Assembly: GCF_001870675.1 (NCBI RefSeq)
Contig: NZ_MEHT01000045.1
Coordinates: 186,001-250,000, forward strand
DNA length: 64,000 nucleotides
Source: Roseinatronobacter thiooxidans
GTDB taxonomy: Bacteria; Pseudomonadota; Alphaproteobacteria; Rhodobacterales; Rhodobacteraceae
Reading direction: 5' to 3'
Part shown: positions 8,195 to 19,228 of the stretch, one piece after another
Layout of the letters: each line of letters begins with the position of its first letter
Position numbering within the stretch: position 1 is the stretch's first letter
Made by a program: the position numbers and the translations under genes
The notes under the pieces: generated by a model
Databases searched by the model: none
Told to the model about the DNA's origin: nothing
The model's input: the letters and a program-made list of their open reading frames with translations, nothing else

Positions 8195-8983
8195 ATGAAA
8201 AAACCCGATTGGGTGATCGACAAGGAACGCGCCAAACGTGCCAGCTCTGCGGCCACGCTGTGGCTGTTTGGCCTGCATGCGGTGGAAGACGCGCTGAAAA
8301 ACCCCGCCCGCCACAAGCTGCGCCTGATCCTGACGCGCAATGCGGCGGATAAGCTGGCGGAAGCGGTGGCGGCCTCTGGCATGGAGGCGGAAATCAGCGA
8401 TCCGCGCAAATTCGCAGCCCCCCTTGATGCGCAGGCGGTGCATCAGGGCGCGGCATTGGAAGTGCGCGCGCTGGATTGGGGCGATACGCGCAGCGTCTGT
8501 GCCCCGACCGGCGCGCGCGGGCTGGTGGTGATGCTGGACCGTGTCAGCGACCCGCATAATGTGGGCGCGGTCCTGCGATCTGCCGAAGTGTTCGGCGCGC
8601 AGGCCGTCATCGCCACCCAACGCCATGCCGCGCCTGAAACCGGCGCGCTGGCCAAAACCGCCAGCGGCGCGCTGGAGCGTCAGCCCTATTTGCGCGTGCG
8701 CAATCTGGCCGAGGAGATGGAGGTGCTGAAATCGCTGGGCTATGTGATTCTGGGCCTCGATGGCACGGGAGAGGTGACGCTGGCTGATGGTTTGGCGCAA
8801 TTCCCCCCCGGCCCGATTGCGATTGTGCTGGGCGCCGAGGGGCCGGGCCTGCGCGACAAGACCCGCGACACCTGTGATCTGATCGTGCGGATTCCGGCAG
8901 TGGGGGATTTCGGCTCGCTCAATGTGTCGAACGCCGCCGCAGTGGGGCTGTATGCCGCGCGCATGGCGCAGGGTGCGGGCTAG
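8195..8983 (+). CDS. rlmB: 23S rRNA (guanosine-2'-O)-methyltransferase, TrmH/RlmB type
   Basis: A 262-residue SPOUT methyltransferase that 2'-O-methylates a guanosine in 23S rRNA using S-adenosylmethionine. The N-terminal substrate-binding domain (LWLFGLHAVEDALKNPARHK) is followed by the knotted SPOUT domain with motif 1 DPHNVGAVLRSAEVFGA, motif 2 IAIVLGAEGPGLR and motif 3 IPAVGDFGSLNVSNAAAVGL. ATG 8195 is chosen because the frame upstream runs through the tRNA-Tyr gene. Exact target G2251 is assumed from the family; other TrmH-type targets are possible. Confidence 0.9.
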   Translation: MKKPDWVIDKERAKRASSAATLWLFGLHAVEDALKNPARHKLRLILTRNAADKLAEAVAASGMEAEISDPRKFAAPLDAQAVHQGAALEVRALDWGDTRSVCAPTGARGLVVMLDRVSDPHNVGAVLRSAEVFGAQAVIATQRHAAPETGALAKTASGALERQPYLRVRNLAEEMEVLKSLGYVILGLDGTGEVTLADGLAQFPPGPIAIVLGAEGPGLRDKTRDTCDLIVRIPAVGDFGSLNVSNAAAVGLYAARMAQGAG

Positions 8984-8987
8984 CGCC

Positions 8988-9974
8988 ATGCCTGCAAGCC
9001 AGATCACCGCCTTCGGGCACAGTGCGGGGCAGCAGGTGCAGCGCATCGCGCTGCGCTCTGACACGCTGGAAGTGGGGGTTCTGACCTTGGGCGCTATACT
9101 GCACAGCGTCCATCTGGCGGGGCTGCGCCACTCGGTCGTGGTGGGCTTTGACAGTGCCGAGGCGTATCGGGGCGAGAATATCTATTGCGGTGCCGTTGTC
9201 GGCCCTGTCGCAGGGCGGTTGCAGGGGGCCGAGGCGATGATCGGCGACCAGCTTTGGCGGTTTGTGCCCAATGATGGGCGGCAGCTGTTGCATAGCGGGG
9301 ATACGGGCCTGCATCAGCGGCTGTGGCAGATCACAGAGTTGGGCGCGGATCATGTGACACTGGCGCTGGATCTGGCGCATTGCGAGGGGGGCTTTCCGGG
9401 CAATCGCCGGGTTGAGGCGCGCTACCGCGTGACAGGCCGGACCCTTGCGCTGGATCTTGTGACCCGTACCGACCGCCCCACCCTTGCCAATCTTGCCCCC
9501 CACGCGTTCTGGAACCTTGGCGGGCGAGCCAGCCTGCAAGGCCACAGGCTGCGCGTGGCTGCTGATCATGTGCTGCCTGTGGGTCCAGAGCTATACCCGA
9601 TTGCCGACCCCGAACCCGTGGCGGGGCATCTGGATTTACGGCAGGGCCAGTGGCTTGGCCATGCCCCCAGTTATGACCAGTGTTTCTGCCTGTCGCAAAC
9701 GCGCCAGCCAATGCGCCCTGTCGCATGGCTGGACCTGCCTGATCTGCCGGACGCGCCCCGCATGGAGATGTCCACAACCGAGCCGGGCTTGCAGATCTAT
9801 GATGGCGGGCGCGACCAGACGCGGCCCTTTTTTGGTGTGGCGCTGGAAAGTCAGGGCTGGCCGGATGCGCCGAACCACCCCGATTACCCATCAATCCTGT
9901 TGCGACCAGAGGATGGCGCCTTGGTCCAGAGCACAAGATGGGCGCTGCATGCTGCGCCTGATGGGAGGGTATGA
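8988..9974 (+). CDS. galM: Aldose 1-epimerase (galactose mutarotase)
   Basis: A 328-residue GalM-family protein that interconverts alpha and beta anomers of hexoses in the cytoplasm. Recognisable features are GAILHSVHLAG, NGRQLLHSGDTGLHQRLW-type substrate region, LAPHAFWNLGG with the catalytic His, and the C-terminal LLRPEDGALVQSTRWAL. The ATG at 8988 lies four bases after the rlmB stop, so the two are likely co-transcribed; the next gene overlaps its stop by four bases (ATGA). Confidence 0.88.
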   Translation: MPASQITAFGHSAGQQVQRIALRSDTLEVGVLTLGAILHSVHLAGLRHSVVVGFDSAEAYRGENIYCGAVVGPVAGRLQGAEAMIGDQLWRFVPNDGRQLLHSGDTGLHQRLWQITELGADHVTLALDLAHCEGGFPGNRRVEARYRVTGRTLALDLVTRTDRPTLANLAPHAFWNLGGRASLQGHRLRVAADHVLPVGPELYPIADPEPVAGHLDLRQGQWLGHAPSYDQCFCLSQTRQPMRPVAWLDLPDLPDAPRMEMSTTEPGLQIYDGGRDQTRPFFGVALESQGWPDAPNHPDYPSILLRPEDGALVQSTRWALHAAPDGRV

Positions 9975-10552
9975 GAATGCGCGCAATACTGAGTGTCCTG
10001 ATGCTGGCCGCGCTGTCTGGCTGTGCCTCGCTCTCGCGCGACGACTGTCTGCAGGGGGACTGGGCCAGCATAGGCGAGCGTGACGGCACAGAAGGCCGCG
10101 CGATGGAGGCGCAGTTTGCCCGCCATGTCACTGCCTGCGCCAAGGTCGAGATCACACCAGAGCGCGGCACATGGGAACAGGGCTATGCGCGCGGGCTGGC
10201 CACCTATTGCACGCCTCAGACCGGCCTGCGCGAAGGCGAGGCAGGCCGCCCCTATCGTGATGTTTGCCCGGCCGCAACCGAAGCGCGGTTCCTGCAAGGC
10301 TATGATCTTGGCCAAAGCGCGCACCGCCAGCGCGCCCGCATCGCAGAGATCGGGCGCGAGATTTCGCAGTTGCAAAGCCGCAATACCGCGCTGTCGGGTG
10401 CGCCACAATCTGACGCCGAAGCCCTTGCCGCACAGCGCGCATGGCATGCCGCGCAAAGCGAAATCATGTTGCTGCGGCTGGAGCAAAGCTTGGCCCGCGC
10501 GCAGCTTTTGCGGATCGAGCGCGAGATTCGCGCCTTCAGGGCAGCGCTATAA
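9971..10552 (+). CDS. DUF2799-type lipoprotein
   Basis: A 193-residue putative lipoprotein. The signal MRAILSVLMLAALSGC ends in a lipobox LSGC. The body has repeated GxxDGxxG-type motifs seen in DUF2799 proteins: GDWASIGERDGTEGR, GTWEQGYARGLATYC and FLQGYDLGQS, followed by a coiled-coil-like tail (IAEIGREISQLQSRNTAL). The function of the family is unknown. It overlaps galM by four bases and its 3' end overlaps the convergent purN gene by 17 bases. ATG 9977 is an alternative start. Confidence 0.7.
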   Translation: MRMRAILSVLMLAALSGCASLSRDDCLQGDWASIGERDGTEGRAMEAQFARHVTACAKVEITPERGTWEQGYARGLATYCTPQTGLREGEAGRPYRDVCPAATEARFLQGYDLGQSAHRQRARIAEIGREISQLQSRNTALSGAPQSDAEALAAQRAWHAAQSEIMLLRLEQSLARAQLLRIEREIRAFRAAL

Positions 10553-11129
10553 ACCCACGCGCGCCCTCCGCCACCCTGCGCAAGACAAGCGGGTAAAGCT
10601 GGTGTTCCAGTGGCAAGATGCGCGCGGCCAAGGCATCCGGCGTGTCGTCTGCCAGAATCGGCACGCGCGCCTGCCCCAGAATTGGACCGTCATCCAAGGC
10701 GGCGGTCACTTCATGGACAGTGCAACCTGCCTCACGATCCCCTGCCTCGATCGCGCGGGCATGTGTGTTCAGCCCTTTGTATTTTGGCAAAAGTGACGGG
10801 TGGATATTCAGCATACGCCCCTCGAACCGGCGCACGAAATCCGCCGTCAGCACCCGCATGAACCCGGCAAGCGCCACGAAATCGGGCTGCGCGGCCTCCA
10901 GCGGTTTCAGAAGTTCCGCCTCGAAGGCGGCGCGGTCCCCTTTGAACGGGCGATGATCCACCACAGCCGTCGGAATACCCATGGCCTGCGCCTTGGCCAG
11001 CCCGCCCGCTTGCGGGTCGTTCGACAGCACAAGACACACCCGCGCGGGATGATCGCCCTGCATGGACTGCGCCAGCGCCACCATATTCGACCCCGACCCT
11101 GAAATCAGGATCGCGACGCGCTTGCTCAT
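10536..11129 (-). CDS. purN: Phosphoribosylglycinamide formyltransferase
   Basis: PurN (197 residues) transfers the formyl group of 10-formyltetrahydrofolate to GAR in purine synthesis. The N-terminal [15 protein letters not shown] binds the phosphate, and catalytic Asn, His and Asp are visible in [19 protein letters not shown] and [16 protein letters not shown]. Its ATG overlaps the purM stop by four bases (ATGA), so purM-purN form one operon, as in many proteobacteria. Confidence 0.97.
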   Translation of the reverse strand: MSKRVAILISGSGSNMVALAQSMQGDHPARVCLVLSNDPQAGGLAKAQAMGIPTAVVDHRPFKGDRAAFEAELLKPLEAAQPDFVALAGFMRVLTADFVRRFEGRMLNIHPSLLPKYKGLNTHARAIEAGDREAGCTVHEVTAALDDGPILGQARVPILADDTPDALAARILPLEHQLYPLVLRRVAEGARGFIALP

Positions 11130-12172
11130 GCCAAAGCGCCCGAATAGCGGATGCCTGTGCCTTCGCTGACAATGCCCAGCCGGTGAACCCGCTCGCCCGC
11201 CTGCGCCAGCAGATCGGCCAGCGCATCGGCGCGGGCCGCGTCCACCACCAGCACCATGCCAATGCCTGCGTTAAAGGTTTTCAGCAATTCGGCCTGCTCC
11301 AGCCCGCCCTCGGCGGCCAGCCAGCCGAACACGGGCGGTAGGGGCCATGATGTCAGGTCAATCTCTGCGCCCAATCCTTCGGGCAGCACGCGCGGCAGGT
11401 TTTCGGTCAGCCCGCCGCCGGTGATATGGGCCAGCGCATGCACGCCGCCCGCACGCACCGCCGCAAGCGCGGGTTTGACATACAGGTGCGTTGGGGCCAG
11501 CAGCGCGGCACCAAGGCTTGCCTCCGCAAAAGGCGCGGGCGATTCCCAACTCAGCCCCGCGCGCTCGACCACTTTGCGCACAAGGCTGTAGCCGTTTGAA
11601 TGCACCCCGTCAGAGGCCAGCCCAAGCACCACATCGCCCGCCCCAACACCTGCTGGCAGGTCTGTGCCCCGCTCCATCGCGCCCACAGCAAAACCCGCAA
11701 GGTCGAAATCCTTGGCATCATACATGCCCGGCATTTCGGCGGTTTCGCCCCCGATCAGGGCACAGCCTGACAGGCGGCACCCTTCGGCAATGCCATTTAT
11801 GATGCGCGTAGCAGCCCCCACATCCAGCTTGCCTGTCGCAAAATAGTCAAGGAAAAACAATGGTTCTGCGCCCTGACAAACCAGATCATTGACGCACATC
11901 GCCACCAGATCGATCCCGATTGTGTCAAGCGTGCCTGTGTCAATGGCGATGCGCAGCTTCGTGCCCACCCCGTCTGTCGCGGCAACAAGGATCGGGTCAT
12001 GATAGCCCGCGCCTTTCAGGTCAAACAGCGCACCAAAGCCGCCCAGACCGGCCATCACACCCGGCCGCGCTGTCGCCTTGGCGGCAGGTTTGATCGCATC
12101 CACCAGCGCGTTGCCCGCGTCGATATCGACCCCGGCCTGCGCATAACTCAACCCGTTTTTGCCCTCTTGCAT
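11126..12172 (-). CDS. purM: Phosphoribosylformylglycinamidine cyclo-ligase (AIR synthetase)
   Basis: PurM (348 residues) closes the imidazole ring in purine synthesis using ATP. Signatures are [70 protein letters not shown] and [14 protein letters not shown] choose ATG 12172 because it gives the usual family length and start ([14 protein letters not shown]); an upstream in-frame start at 12301 would add 43 unsupported residues and approach the tRNA. Confidence 0.96.
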   Translation of the reverse strand: MQEGKNGLSYAQAGVDIDAGNALVDAIKPAAKATARPGVMAGLGGFGALFDLKGAGYHDPILVAATDGVGTKLRIAIDTGTLDTIGIDLVAMCVNDLVCQGAEPLFFLDYFATGKLDVGAATRIINGIAEGCRLSGCALIGGETAEMPGMYDAKDFDLAGFAVGAMERGTDLPAGVGAGDVVLGLASDGVHSNGYSLVRKVVERAGLSWESPAPFAEASLGAALLAPTHLYVKPALAAVRAGGVHALAHITGGGLTENLPRVLPEGLGAEIDLTSWPLPPVFGWLAAEGGLEQAELLKTFNAGIGMVLVVDAARADALADLLAQAGERVHRLGIVSEGTGIRYSGALA

Positions 12173-12309
12173 GATCGCAGCCCCTTGCAGCATATGCCAT
12201 TTGCCCTGCGCGATAGCCGATTGCACCGTCAGGGGCAACCATACCCATGCCATAGCAGCCAAACTGCCCGCTTGACCCTGTCTTGCAATTCGCTTAGCCA
12301 ACCCTCGCC

Positions 12310-12386
12310 GGGCCTGTAGCTCAATTGGTTAGAGCAGAGCGCTCATAACGCTTTGGTTGGGGGTTCGAGTCCCTCCGGGCCTACCA
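12310..12386 (+). tRNA. tRNA with CAT anticodon, probably tRNA-Ile2 (lysidine-modified)
   Basis: A 77-nt tRNA with CCA encoded at 12384-12386. The D arm is GCTC...GAGC, the anticodon arm GAGCG-CTCATAA-CGCTT with CAT, and the T arm has GGTTCGAGTCC. The CGCTTTGG region resembles bacterial tRNA-Ile2, in which the wobble C is changed to lysidine by TilS so that it reads AUA, more than elongator tRNA-Met. The choice between them is by resemblance only. Confidence 0.9.
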
Positions 12387-12642
12387 CTCTCCGGCGACAC
12401 AAGGCGCATTTCGCACCTGCCTGCCTTGCAATCCTCCCATTCGCAGGACAAAATTCCGCGATCCGCCCAACAAAGCAGCGTTTGCCTTGTTTTGCAGGTT
12501 GGCTGCAATTCTTGACTTGACCTGCTTTGAGGAATCGGGACACATCTTTTGTTGTGTCTAGCGCAATATCGTAGCTGACCAGCCATTCCCGGGAAAATCC
12601 GGGGCAGACCGCCGCCAAGGCGGCGACAACAGAGAGGTTAAA

Positions 12643-13662
12643 ATGAAAAAAACCGTATTCGTCGGCGCGCTCACAGCCGCGACGTTTGGCGCAGGATTTG
12701 CGCATGCACAAACAACCTTGGAAACGATTCTGGATCGTGGCGAGTTGATCTGCGGATCAAACACGGGTCAGGCAGGCTTTGGCGCGCCGGATGCAAACGG
12801 TGTATGGCAGGGCTTTGACGTTGGCTTTTGCCGCGCATTGGGCGCAGCTGTGCTGAACGATCCCAATGCCGTGACCTTCGTACCCCTGACCAGCCAGACC
12901 CGCTTTTCTGCGCTGGCCTCTGGCGAAGTTGACGTGCTTGCACGCAACACGACATGGACATTCGTGCGCGATGTTGACCTGAACCTGACTTTCGTTGGCA
13001 CCAACTACTATGACGGTCAGGGCTTCATGGTTACCCGCGATCTGGGTGTCAGCTCGGCGCTGGAACTGGATGGCGCGACAGTCTGCATCGAAACCGGCAC
13101 AACAACCGAGTTGAACCTTGCAGATTACTTCCGTGTCAACAACATGAGCTACGAGCCTGTGCCTGTCGATACCGCAGCCGAAGCACAGCAGCAGTATCTG
13201 GCCGGTGCCTGTGACGTCTACACCACGGACGTTTCGGCGCTCGCTTCCAGCCGTGCGGCTTTCGCTTCGCCCGATGCACATGCCATCCTGCCCGAAGTCA
13301 TCTCGAAAGAGCCTCTTGGCCCTGTCGTGCGTCATGGCGACGACCAGTGGGGGGACATCGTCCAGTGGACACTGTTCGCGCTTATCGCGGCAGAAGAACT
13401 GGGTGTGACATCCGCCAATCTTGAAGAGTTGAAAGCGGGCAGCAACAACCCCGAAATCAACCGTCTGCTGGGTGTTGAAGGCGGCTTTGGCGAAATGCTG
13501 GGGCTGGACAATGAATGGGCTGCCCGCGCCATCGCGGCTGTCGGCAATTATGGCGAATTGTTCGCCAGCACCATTGGTGACCAGACCCCGATCGGCCTTG
13601 CCCGTGGTCTGAACGCACAATGGACACAGGGTGGTCTGCTCTACGCGCCCCCCTTCCGTTAA
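12643..13662 (+). CDS. aapJ: General L-amino acid ABC transporter, periplasmic binding protein
   Basis: AapJ/BztA (339 residues) binds amino acids in the periplasm for the aapJQMP transporter. A Sec signal peptide (MKKTVFVGALTAATFGAGFAHA) is followed by a type II binding fold: TTLETILDRGELICGSNTG, FDVGFCRALGAAVL, SGEVDVLARNTTWT and GVEGGFGEMLGLDNEWA. GAGAGG lies upstream of the ATG, just after a GCCGCC-AA-GGCGGC hairpin at 12611-12624. A perfect TTGCAG-N5-CTGCAA palindrome at 12492-12508 may be an operator. The transporter family takes up glutamate, glutamine, aspartate and asparagine in Rhodobacter. Confidence 0.95.
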   Translation: MKKTVFVGALTAATFGAGFAHAQTTLETILDRGELICGSNTGQAGFGAPDANGVWQGFDVGFCRALGAAVLNDPNAVTFVPLTSQTRFSALASGEVDVLARNTTWTFVRDVDLNLTFVGTNYYDGQGFMVTRDLGVSSALELDGATVCIETGTTTELNLADYFRVNNMSYEPVPVDTAAEAQQQYLAGACDVYTTDVSALASSRAAFASPDAHAILPEVISKEPLGPVVRHGDDQWGDIVQWTLFALIAAEELGVTSANLEELKAGSNNPEINRLLGVEGGFGEMLGLDNEWAARAIAAVGNYGELFASTIGDQTPIGLARGLNAQWTQGGLLYAPPFR

Positions 13663-13671
13663 TCTGATACT

Positions 13672-13701
13672 GCGCGCCCCCCTTCGCGGGGGTGCGCTTT
13701 T
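13672..13701 (+). terminator. Stem-loop between aapJ and aapQ
   Basis: GCGCGCCCCC pairs with GGGGGTGCGC around a short CTTCGC loop and is followed by TTTT. Such a hairpin after the binding-protein gene usually gives partial termination and protects the upstream mRNA, so AapJ is made in excess over the membrane components. Confidence 0.8.
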
Positions 13702-13763
13702 CCAACGTCAAGTTGAAGCAACTGCATCTGGCACGGCCCGCGTGCTGATGAGTGGGGTCTTTC

Positions 13764-15035
13764 ATGTCAAGCACAACTGATCCGCGCATGGCGGAAACGG
13801 CGCCGAAAAAGCGTGCCTTTCACCCAAGCATGTTGCTGTATGACCAGCGCTATCGCTCGATCACGATCCAGATTTTCGCCCTGTTCCTGCTGATGCTGGG
13901 CGCGGCTTGGCTGATTGATAATGTCATCAACAATTTGCGCCTGTTGGGCCGAAGCTTCAGCTTCAACTTTCTATGGCAATCGGCGGGCTATGACATCAAC
14001 CAGCGCCCGATTGAATATAACAGCCAGATGACGCATGGCCGCGCGGCGCTTGTGGGCTTTTTGAACACCATCATTCTGGCCATCATGGGCTGTGCGCTGG
14101 CGACTGTTCTGGGCGTGTTGGCGGGTGTGCTGCGCCTGTCGAAAAACTGGATCGTATCGCGCCTTGTCACGGTCTATGTCGAGATTTTTCGCAATATCCC
14201 CACGCTGATCTGGATTCTGATTTTTGGCGCGGTCATGGCTGAAAGCATGCCTGCCCCATCCGCCTTTCGCGGCGATGACCCGTCGGCAAGTATGATTTTT
14301 GACGCCATCGCCATTACCAATCGGGGCGTCTATGTCCCGGCCATCCTGTTCACCACGGAACTGGGCGTTTTGCCCCTTGGCCCGATTTCGCCCTCTCTGA
14401 ACTGGGTGCTGATCCTTGCGGTTCTGGTGGCAGGTGTGTTTGCCAATAAATACATCATCGCCCATGCCACACGGGTGCAGAATGCAACTGGCCTGCGCCC
14501 CAAGACTTGGTGGAAATCGCTGCTGGTGCTGTTCGGGCCGGTGGTCGTGATCTTCCTCGCACTGGGTGCGCATCTGGAATACCCTGAATTGCGCGGCTTC
14601 AACTTTGCAGGTGGCACACATTTGCGCAATTCGCTGCTGGCAATGTGGCTGGGGCTTGGCATCTATACAGGGGCCTTCATCGCCGAGATCGTGCGCGGTG
14701 GCATTCTGGCGATTTCCAAAGGCCAGACCGAAGCTGCCTTTGCCCTTGGCCTGCAACCCGGCAAGACCATGCGTCTGGTCATTCTGCCGCAAGCGCTGCG
14801 GGTCATCATTCCGCCGCTGATCTCGCAATATCTGAACCTGACCAAGAATACGTCACTGGGGCTGGCTGTGGGCTATATGGACCTGCGCTCGACCCTTGGG
14901 GGCATCACCATCAACCAGACGGGCCGAGAGTTGGAGGGGATGTTGTTGCTGATGGCGGTCTATCTGGCCATCAGCCTAACCATCTCGGGGCTGATGAATG
15001 TCTATAACGCCCGCGTCAAGCTGAAGGAGCGATAA
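13764..15035 (+). CDS. aapQ: General L-amino acid ABC transporter, permease
   Basis: AapQ/BztB (423 residues), one of two inner-membrane permeases. It has an N-terminal membrane span (IFALFLLMLGAAWLID), a large insertion between the first spans typical of the Aap/Bzt type, and the C-terminal BPD_transp_1 segment with the ABC-contact EAA loop (EAAFALGLQPGKTMRLVILPQAL). ATG 13764 is used (MSSTTDPRMAE); an in-frame GTG at 13752 is possible. The stop is one base before the aapM start. Confidence 0.95.
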   Translation: MSSTTDPRMAETAPKKRAFHPSMLLYDQRYRSITIQIFALFLLMLGAAWLIDNVINNLRLLGRSFSFNFLWQSAGYDINQRPIEYNSQMTHGRAALVGFLNTIILAIMGCALATVLGVLAGVLRLSKNWIVSRLVTVYVEIFRNIPTLIWILIFGAVMAESMPAPSAFRGDDPSASMIFDAIAITNRGVYVPAILFTTELGVLPLGPISPSLNWVLILAVLVAGVFANKYIIAHATRVQNATGLRPKTWWKSLLVLFGPVVVIFLALGAHLEYPELRGFNFAGGTHLRNSLLAMWLGLGIYTGAFIAEIVRGGILAISKGQTEAAFALGLQPGKTMRLVILPQALRVIIPPLISQYLNLTKNTSLGLAVGYMDLRSTLGGITINQTGRELEGMLLLMAVYLAISLTISGLMNVYNARVKLKER

Positions 15036-15036
15036 G

Positions 15037-16335
15037 ATGAGCGACACCCACGCCCAGACTGTCGCCTATGTGCGCAATGAAATGCTGGCCCCGTCCGACC
15101 CGCCTTTGCGCGAAGCGGGGGCCGTGAAATGGCTGCGCGAGAACCTGTTTTCAGGCGCGCTGAACACCATCCTGACGCTCGCCTCTTTGCTGGTGATCTG
15201 GTATGCGCTGGCTGCAATCGGGCCATGGCTGCTGAACTCGGTCTGGAGCGCAGGTTCACTGGCTGAATGCCGCGCGATACTGGATGGCACCAGCGGGGCC
15301 TGCTTCTCGGTGATCACGGATCGTTGGCACCAGTTGCTGTTCGGCTTCTACCCGCCACAGCATTACTGGCGGCCGGTTCTGGCACTGGCGCTGCTATTTG
15401 CGGCGCTTGCCCCTGTGCTGTTCCCCGCCCTGCCCCGCAAGCTGATGATCTTCACCGCAGTTTACCCCTTTATCGGCTATCATCTGCTTTGGGGCGGTTC
15501 GGTCTGGTTTCCTGTCTCGGTGGCTTTGGGCTTTGTGGCGGGGTATCTGGCCTATGTTCTTCTTGCCCGTGTCAGCACACTGATTGCGGTTTTCGGGGCC
15601 ATCCTTGCGCCAGTGTTCTGGTGGGCCTTCGCCGCAGGGGCCTTTGACCAGACGATGAGTTCCATTTTACCGCTGGGGCTGGAATTTGTCCGGTCTGACA
15701 GGTTCGGGGGGTTCCTGATCTCGCTGATCATCGGCATCTCGGGCATCTCGTTGTCGCTGCCCATTGGCATTTTGCTGGCGCTGGGGCGGCAGTCGGATAT
15801 GGTGTTCCTGAAATCGGTCTGTGTTGTGGTGATCGAGTTTATTCGCGGCGTGCCGCTGATCACCCTGTTGTTCACTGCGTCGCTGTTGCTGAACTACTTT
15901 CTGCCGCCCGGCACCACGTTCGACCTGATCTTGCGCGTGATCATCATGGTGACGCTATTTGCCTCGGCCTATATGGCCGAAGTTATCCGGGGCGGGTTGG
16001 CAGCCCTGCCCAAGGGCCAGTATGAAGCCGCAGATGCGCTGGGGCTGAACTACTGGAAGGCACAACGCCTGATCATCATGCCGCAGGCGTTGAAAATCTC
16101 GATCCCCGGTATTGTGAACACCTTTATCGGGCTGTTCAAGGACACCACGCTGGTGGTCTTTATCGGCCTGCTGGACCCGATCGGCCTGTCCAACGCCATC
16201 CGCGCCGATACCAACTGGAATGGCATCTATTGGGAGCTGTTCATCTTCATCGCCGCGCTGTTTTTCATCTTCTGTTTCGGCATGTCGCGCTACTCCATGT
16301 ATCTGGAGCGCAGGCTGAAAACCGACCATAAGTAA
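15037..16335 (+). CDS. aapM: General L-amino acid ABC transporter, permease
   Basis: AapM/BztC (432 residues), the partner permease of AapQ. It shows many hydrophobic segments and the EAA loop [23 protein letters not shown] in the C-terminal transport domain, then [17 protein letters not shown], which is typical of polar amino-acid permeases. It begins immediately after aapQ with GGAG upstream and is followed 10 bases later by the ATPase gene. Confidence 0.95.
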   Translation: MSDTHAQTVAYVRNEMLAPSDPPLREAGAVKWLRENLFSGALNTILTLASLLVIWYALAAIGPWLLNSVWSAGSLAECRAILDGTSGACFSVITDRWHQLLFGFYPPQHYWRPVLALALLFAALAPVLFPALPRKLMIFTAVYPFIGYHLLWGGSVWFPVSVALGFVAGYLAYVLLARVSTLIAVFGAILAPVFWWAFAAGAFDQTMSSILPLGLEFVRSDRFGGFLISLIIGISGISLSLPIGILLALGRQSDMVFLKSVCVVVIEFIRGVPLITLLFTASLLLNYFLPPGTTFDLILRVIIMVTLFASAYMAEVIRGGLAALPKGQYEAADALGLNYWKAQRLIIMPQALKISIPGIVNTFIGLFKDTTLVVFIGLLDPIGLSNAIRADTNWNGIYWELFIFIAALFFIFCFGMSRYSMYLERRLKTDHK

Positions 16336-16345
16336 GGATAATGTC

Positions 16346-17149
16346 ATGACCGAAATACAGCTTGATCCCGGCATCGACCGCAAGATTGACACCAGCGCCA
16401 TGAAAGTGACGGACGAGGTCGCCATTCAGATCACCGGCATGAATAAATGGTACGGCTCTTTCCATGTGCTGCGCGACATCAACATGACCGTCAATCGCGG
16501 CGAACGGATCGTTATCTGTGGCCCATCCGGTTCGGGAAAATCCACGCTGATCCGCTGCATCAACCGGCTGGAAGAACATCAGGCGGGGCAGATCATCGTC
16601 GATGGCACCGAATTGTCGGGCGATCTGAAGAATATCGACAAGGTGCGCTCGGAAGTGGGAATGGTGTTTCAGCATTTCAACCTGTTCCCGCATCTGACCA
16701 TTCTGGAAAACTGCACCCTTGCGCCGATCTGGGTGCGCAAAGTGCCCAAGCGCGAAGCCGAAGAAACGGCGATGCATTTTCTGGAAAAGGTCAAAATCCC
16801 CGAGCAGGCCAATAAATTCCCCGGCCAACTTTCTGGCGGGCAACAGCAGCGCGTGGCCATCGCGCGCTCGCTGTGCATGAAGCCGCGCATCATGCTGTTT
16901 GACGAGCCGACCTCGGCGCTTGACCCAGAGATGATCAAGGAGGTGCTGGACACCATGATCGCGCTGGCCGAAGAAGGCATGACCATGCTGTGCGTGACCC
17001 ATGAGATGGGCTTTGCGCAGGCGGTGGCGAACCGCGTGATCTTTATGGATCAGGGCCAGATCGTTGAACAGAACGAGCCGCGCGAATTCTTCAACAACCC
17101 GCAATCGGACCGCACCAAACTGTTCCTAAGCCAGATTCTGGGGCATTGA
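16346..17149 (+). CDS. aapP: General L-amino acid ABC transporter, ATP-binding protein
   Basis: AapP/BztD (267 residues), the cytoplasmic ATPase that powers AapQM. Walker A is GPSGSGKST, the Q loop lies in [13 protein letters not shown], the signature is LSGGQQQR, Walker B is [13 protein letters not shown] and the switch His is in CVTHEMGFA. It ends the aapJQMP operon; hairpins between 17150 and 17200 (for example GTGGGC-tatgc-GCCCAC) probably separate it from the convergent sdhE. Confidence 0.97.
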   Translation: MTEIQLDPGIDRKIDTSAMKVTDEVAIQITGMNKWYGSFHVLRDINMTVNRGERIVICGPSGSGKSTLIRCINRLEEHQAGQIIVDGTELSGDLKNIDKVRSEVGMVFQHFNLFPHLTILENCTLAPIWVRKVPKREAEETAMHFLEKVKIPEQANKFPGQLSGGQQQRVAIARSLCMKPRIMLFDEPTSALDPEMIKEVLDTMIALAEEGMTMLCVTHEMGFAQAVANRVIFMDQGQIVEQNEPREFFNNPQSDRTKLFLSQILGH

Positions 17150-17186
17150 TTGCGGGCTGTTAGTCCGCAGCATCCAACAGGGTGGG

Positions 17187-17453
17187 CTATGCGCCCACCC
17201 CGCTTGCGCGGGCAATCTGGCCAATCAGCGGCATAAGACGGGCTGGCCTGTCCTGCGCGCCGGTCACCCAGAGATATAAATCCTGATCATTCTCATCCAG
17301 CAGCCGCTCATACGCGTCCAGCTCATCAGCGCTAAGCTGGGACAGCTGCGTATCGGAATAGGGGCCAAGGATAAGGTCCATTTCCTTCATGCCGCGCCGC
17401 CAAGACCGCATGCGCAGCTTTTTCAGACGCGCCTCTGCCGGGGTGATGTCCAT
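17187..17453 (-). CDS. sdhE: FAD assembly factor SdhE (succinate dehydrogenase flavinylation)
   Basis: An 88-residue SdhE/Sdh5-family protein that promotes covalent attachment of FAD to SdhA. The diagnostic RGMKEMDLILG (residues about 20-30) and the later LDENDQDLYLWVTG are present. It is not next to the sdh operon (sdhA ends at 432) but shares a transcript with the XRE regulator, whose stop is two bases upstream. Confidence 0.95.
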   Translation of the reverse strand: MDITPAEARLKKLRMRSWRRGMKEMDLILGPYSDTQLSQLSADELDAYERLLDENDQDLYLWVTGAQDRPARLMPLIGQIARASGVGA

Positions 17454-17455
17454 GT

Positions 17456-19168
<1,713 letters not shown>

Positions 19169-19173
19169 AAAGG

Positions 19174-19210
19174 GCGGGGGGCGCTGCCCCCCGCACCCCC
19201 CGGAGTATTT
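19174..19210 (+). terminator. GC-rich hairpin plus CCCCCCGGAGTATTT motif after aspB
   Basis: GCGGGGGGC-GCT-GCCCCCCGC, a 9-bp perfect stem with a 3-base loop, is followed by ACCCCCCGGAGTATTT. This combination is common after genes in Rhodobacteraceae and probably works as a terminator for the convergent aspB and mraY genes; there is no long T run. Confidence 0.6.
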
Positions 19211-19228
19211 AGAGCAAGAAAATGAAGA

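Noticed and set aside
12310-12386. CAT tRNA as elongator or initiator tRNA-Met
   Set aside because: The anticodon stem and acceptor resemble tRNA-Ile2 more than tRNA-Met, and it lacks the initiator GGG/CCC anticodon stem pairs; the choice remains tentative.
12492-12522. Sigma-54 or NtrC-type control of aapJ from TTGCAG-N5-CTGCAA and TTGACTTGACC
   Set aside because: No GG-N10-GC sigma-54 core is seen, and no -10 element at proper spacing from TTGACT or TTGACC; only the palindrome itself is real.
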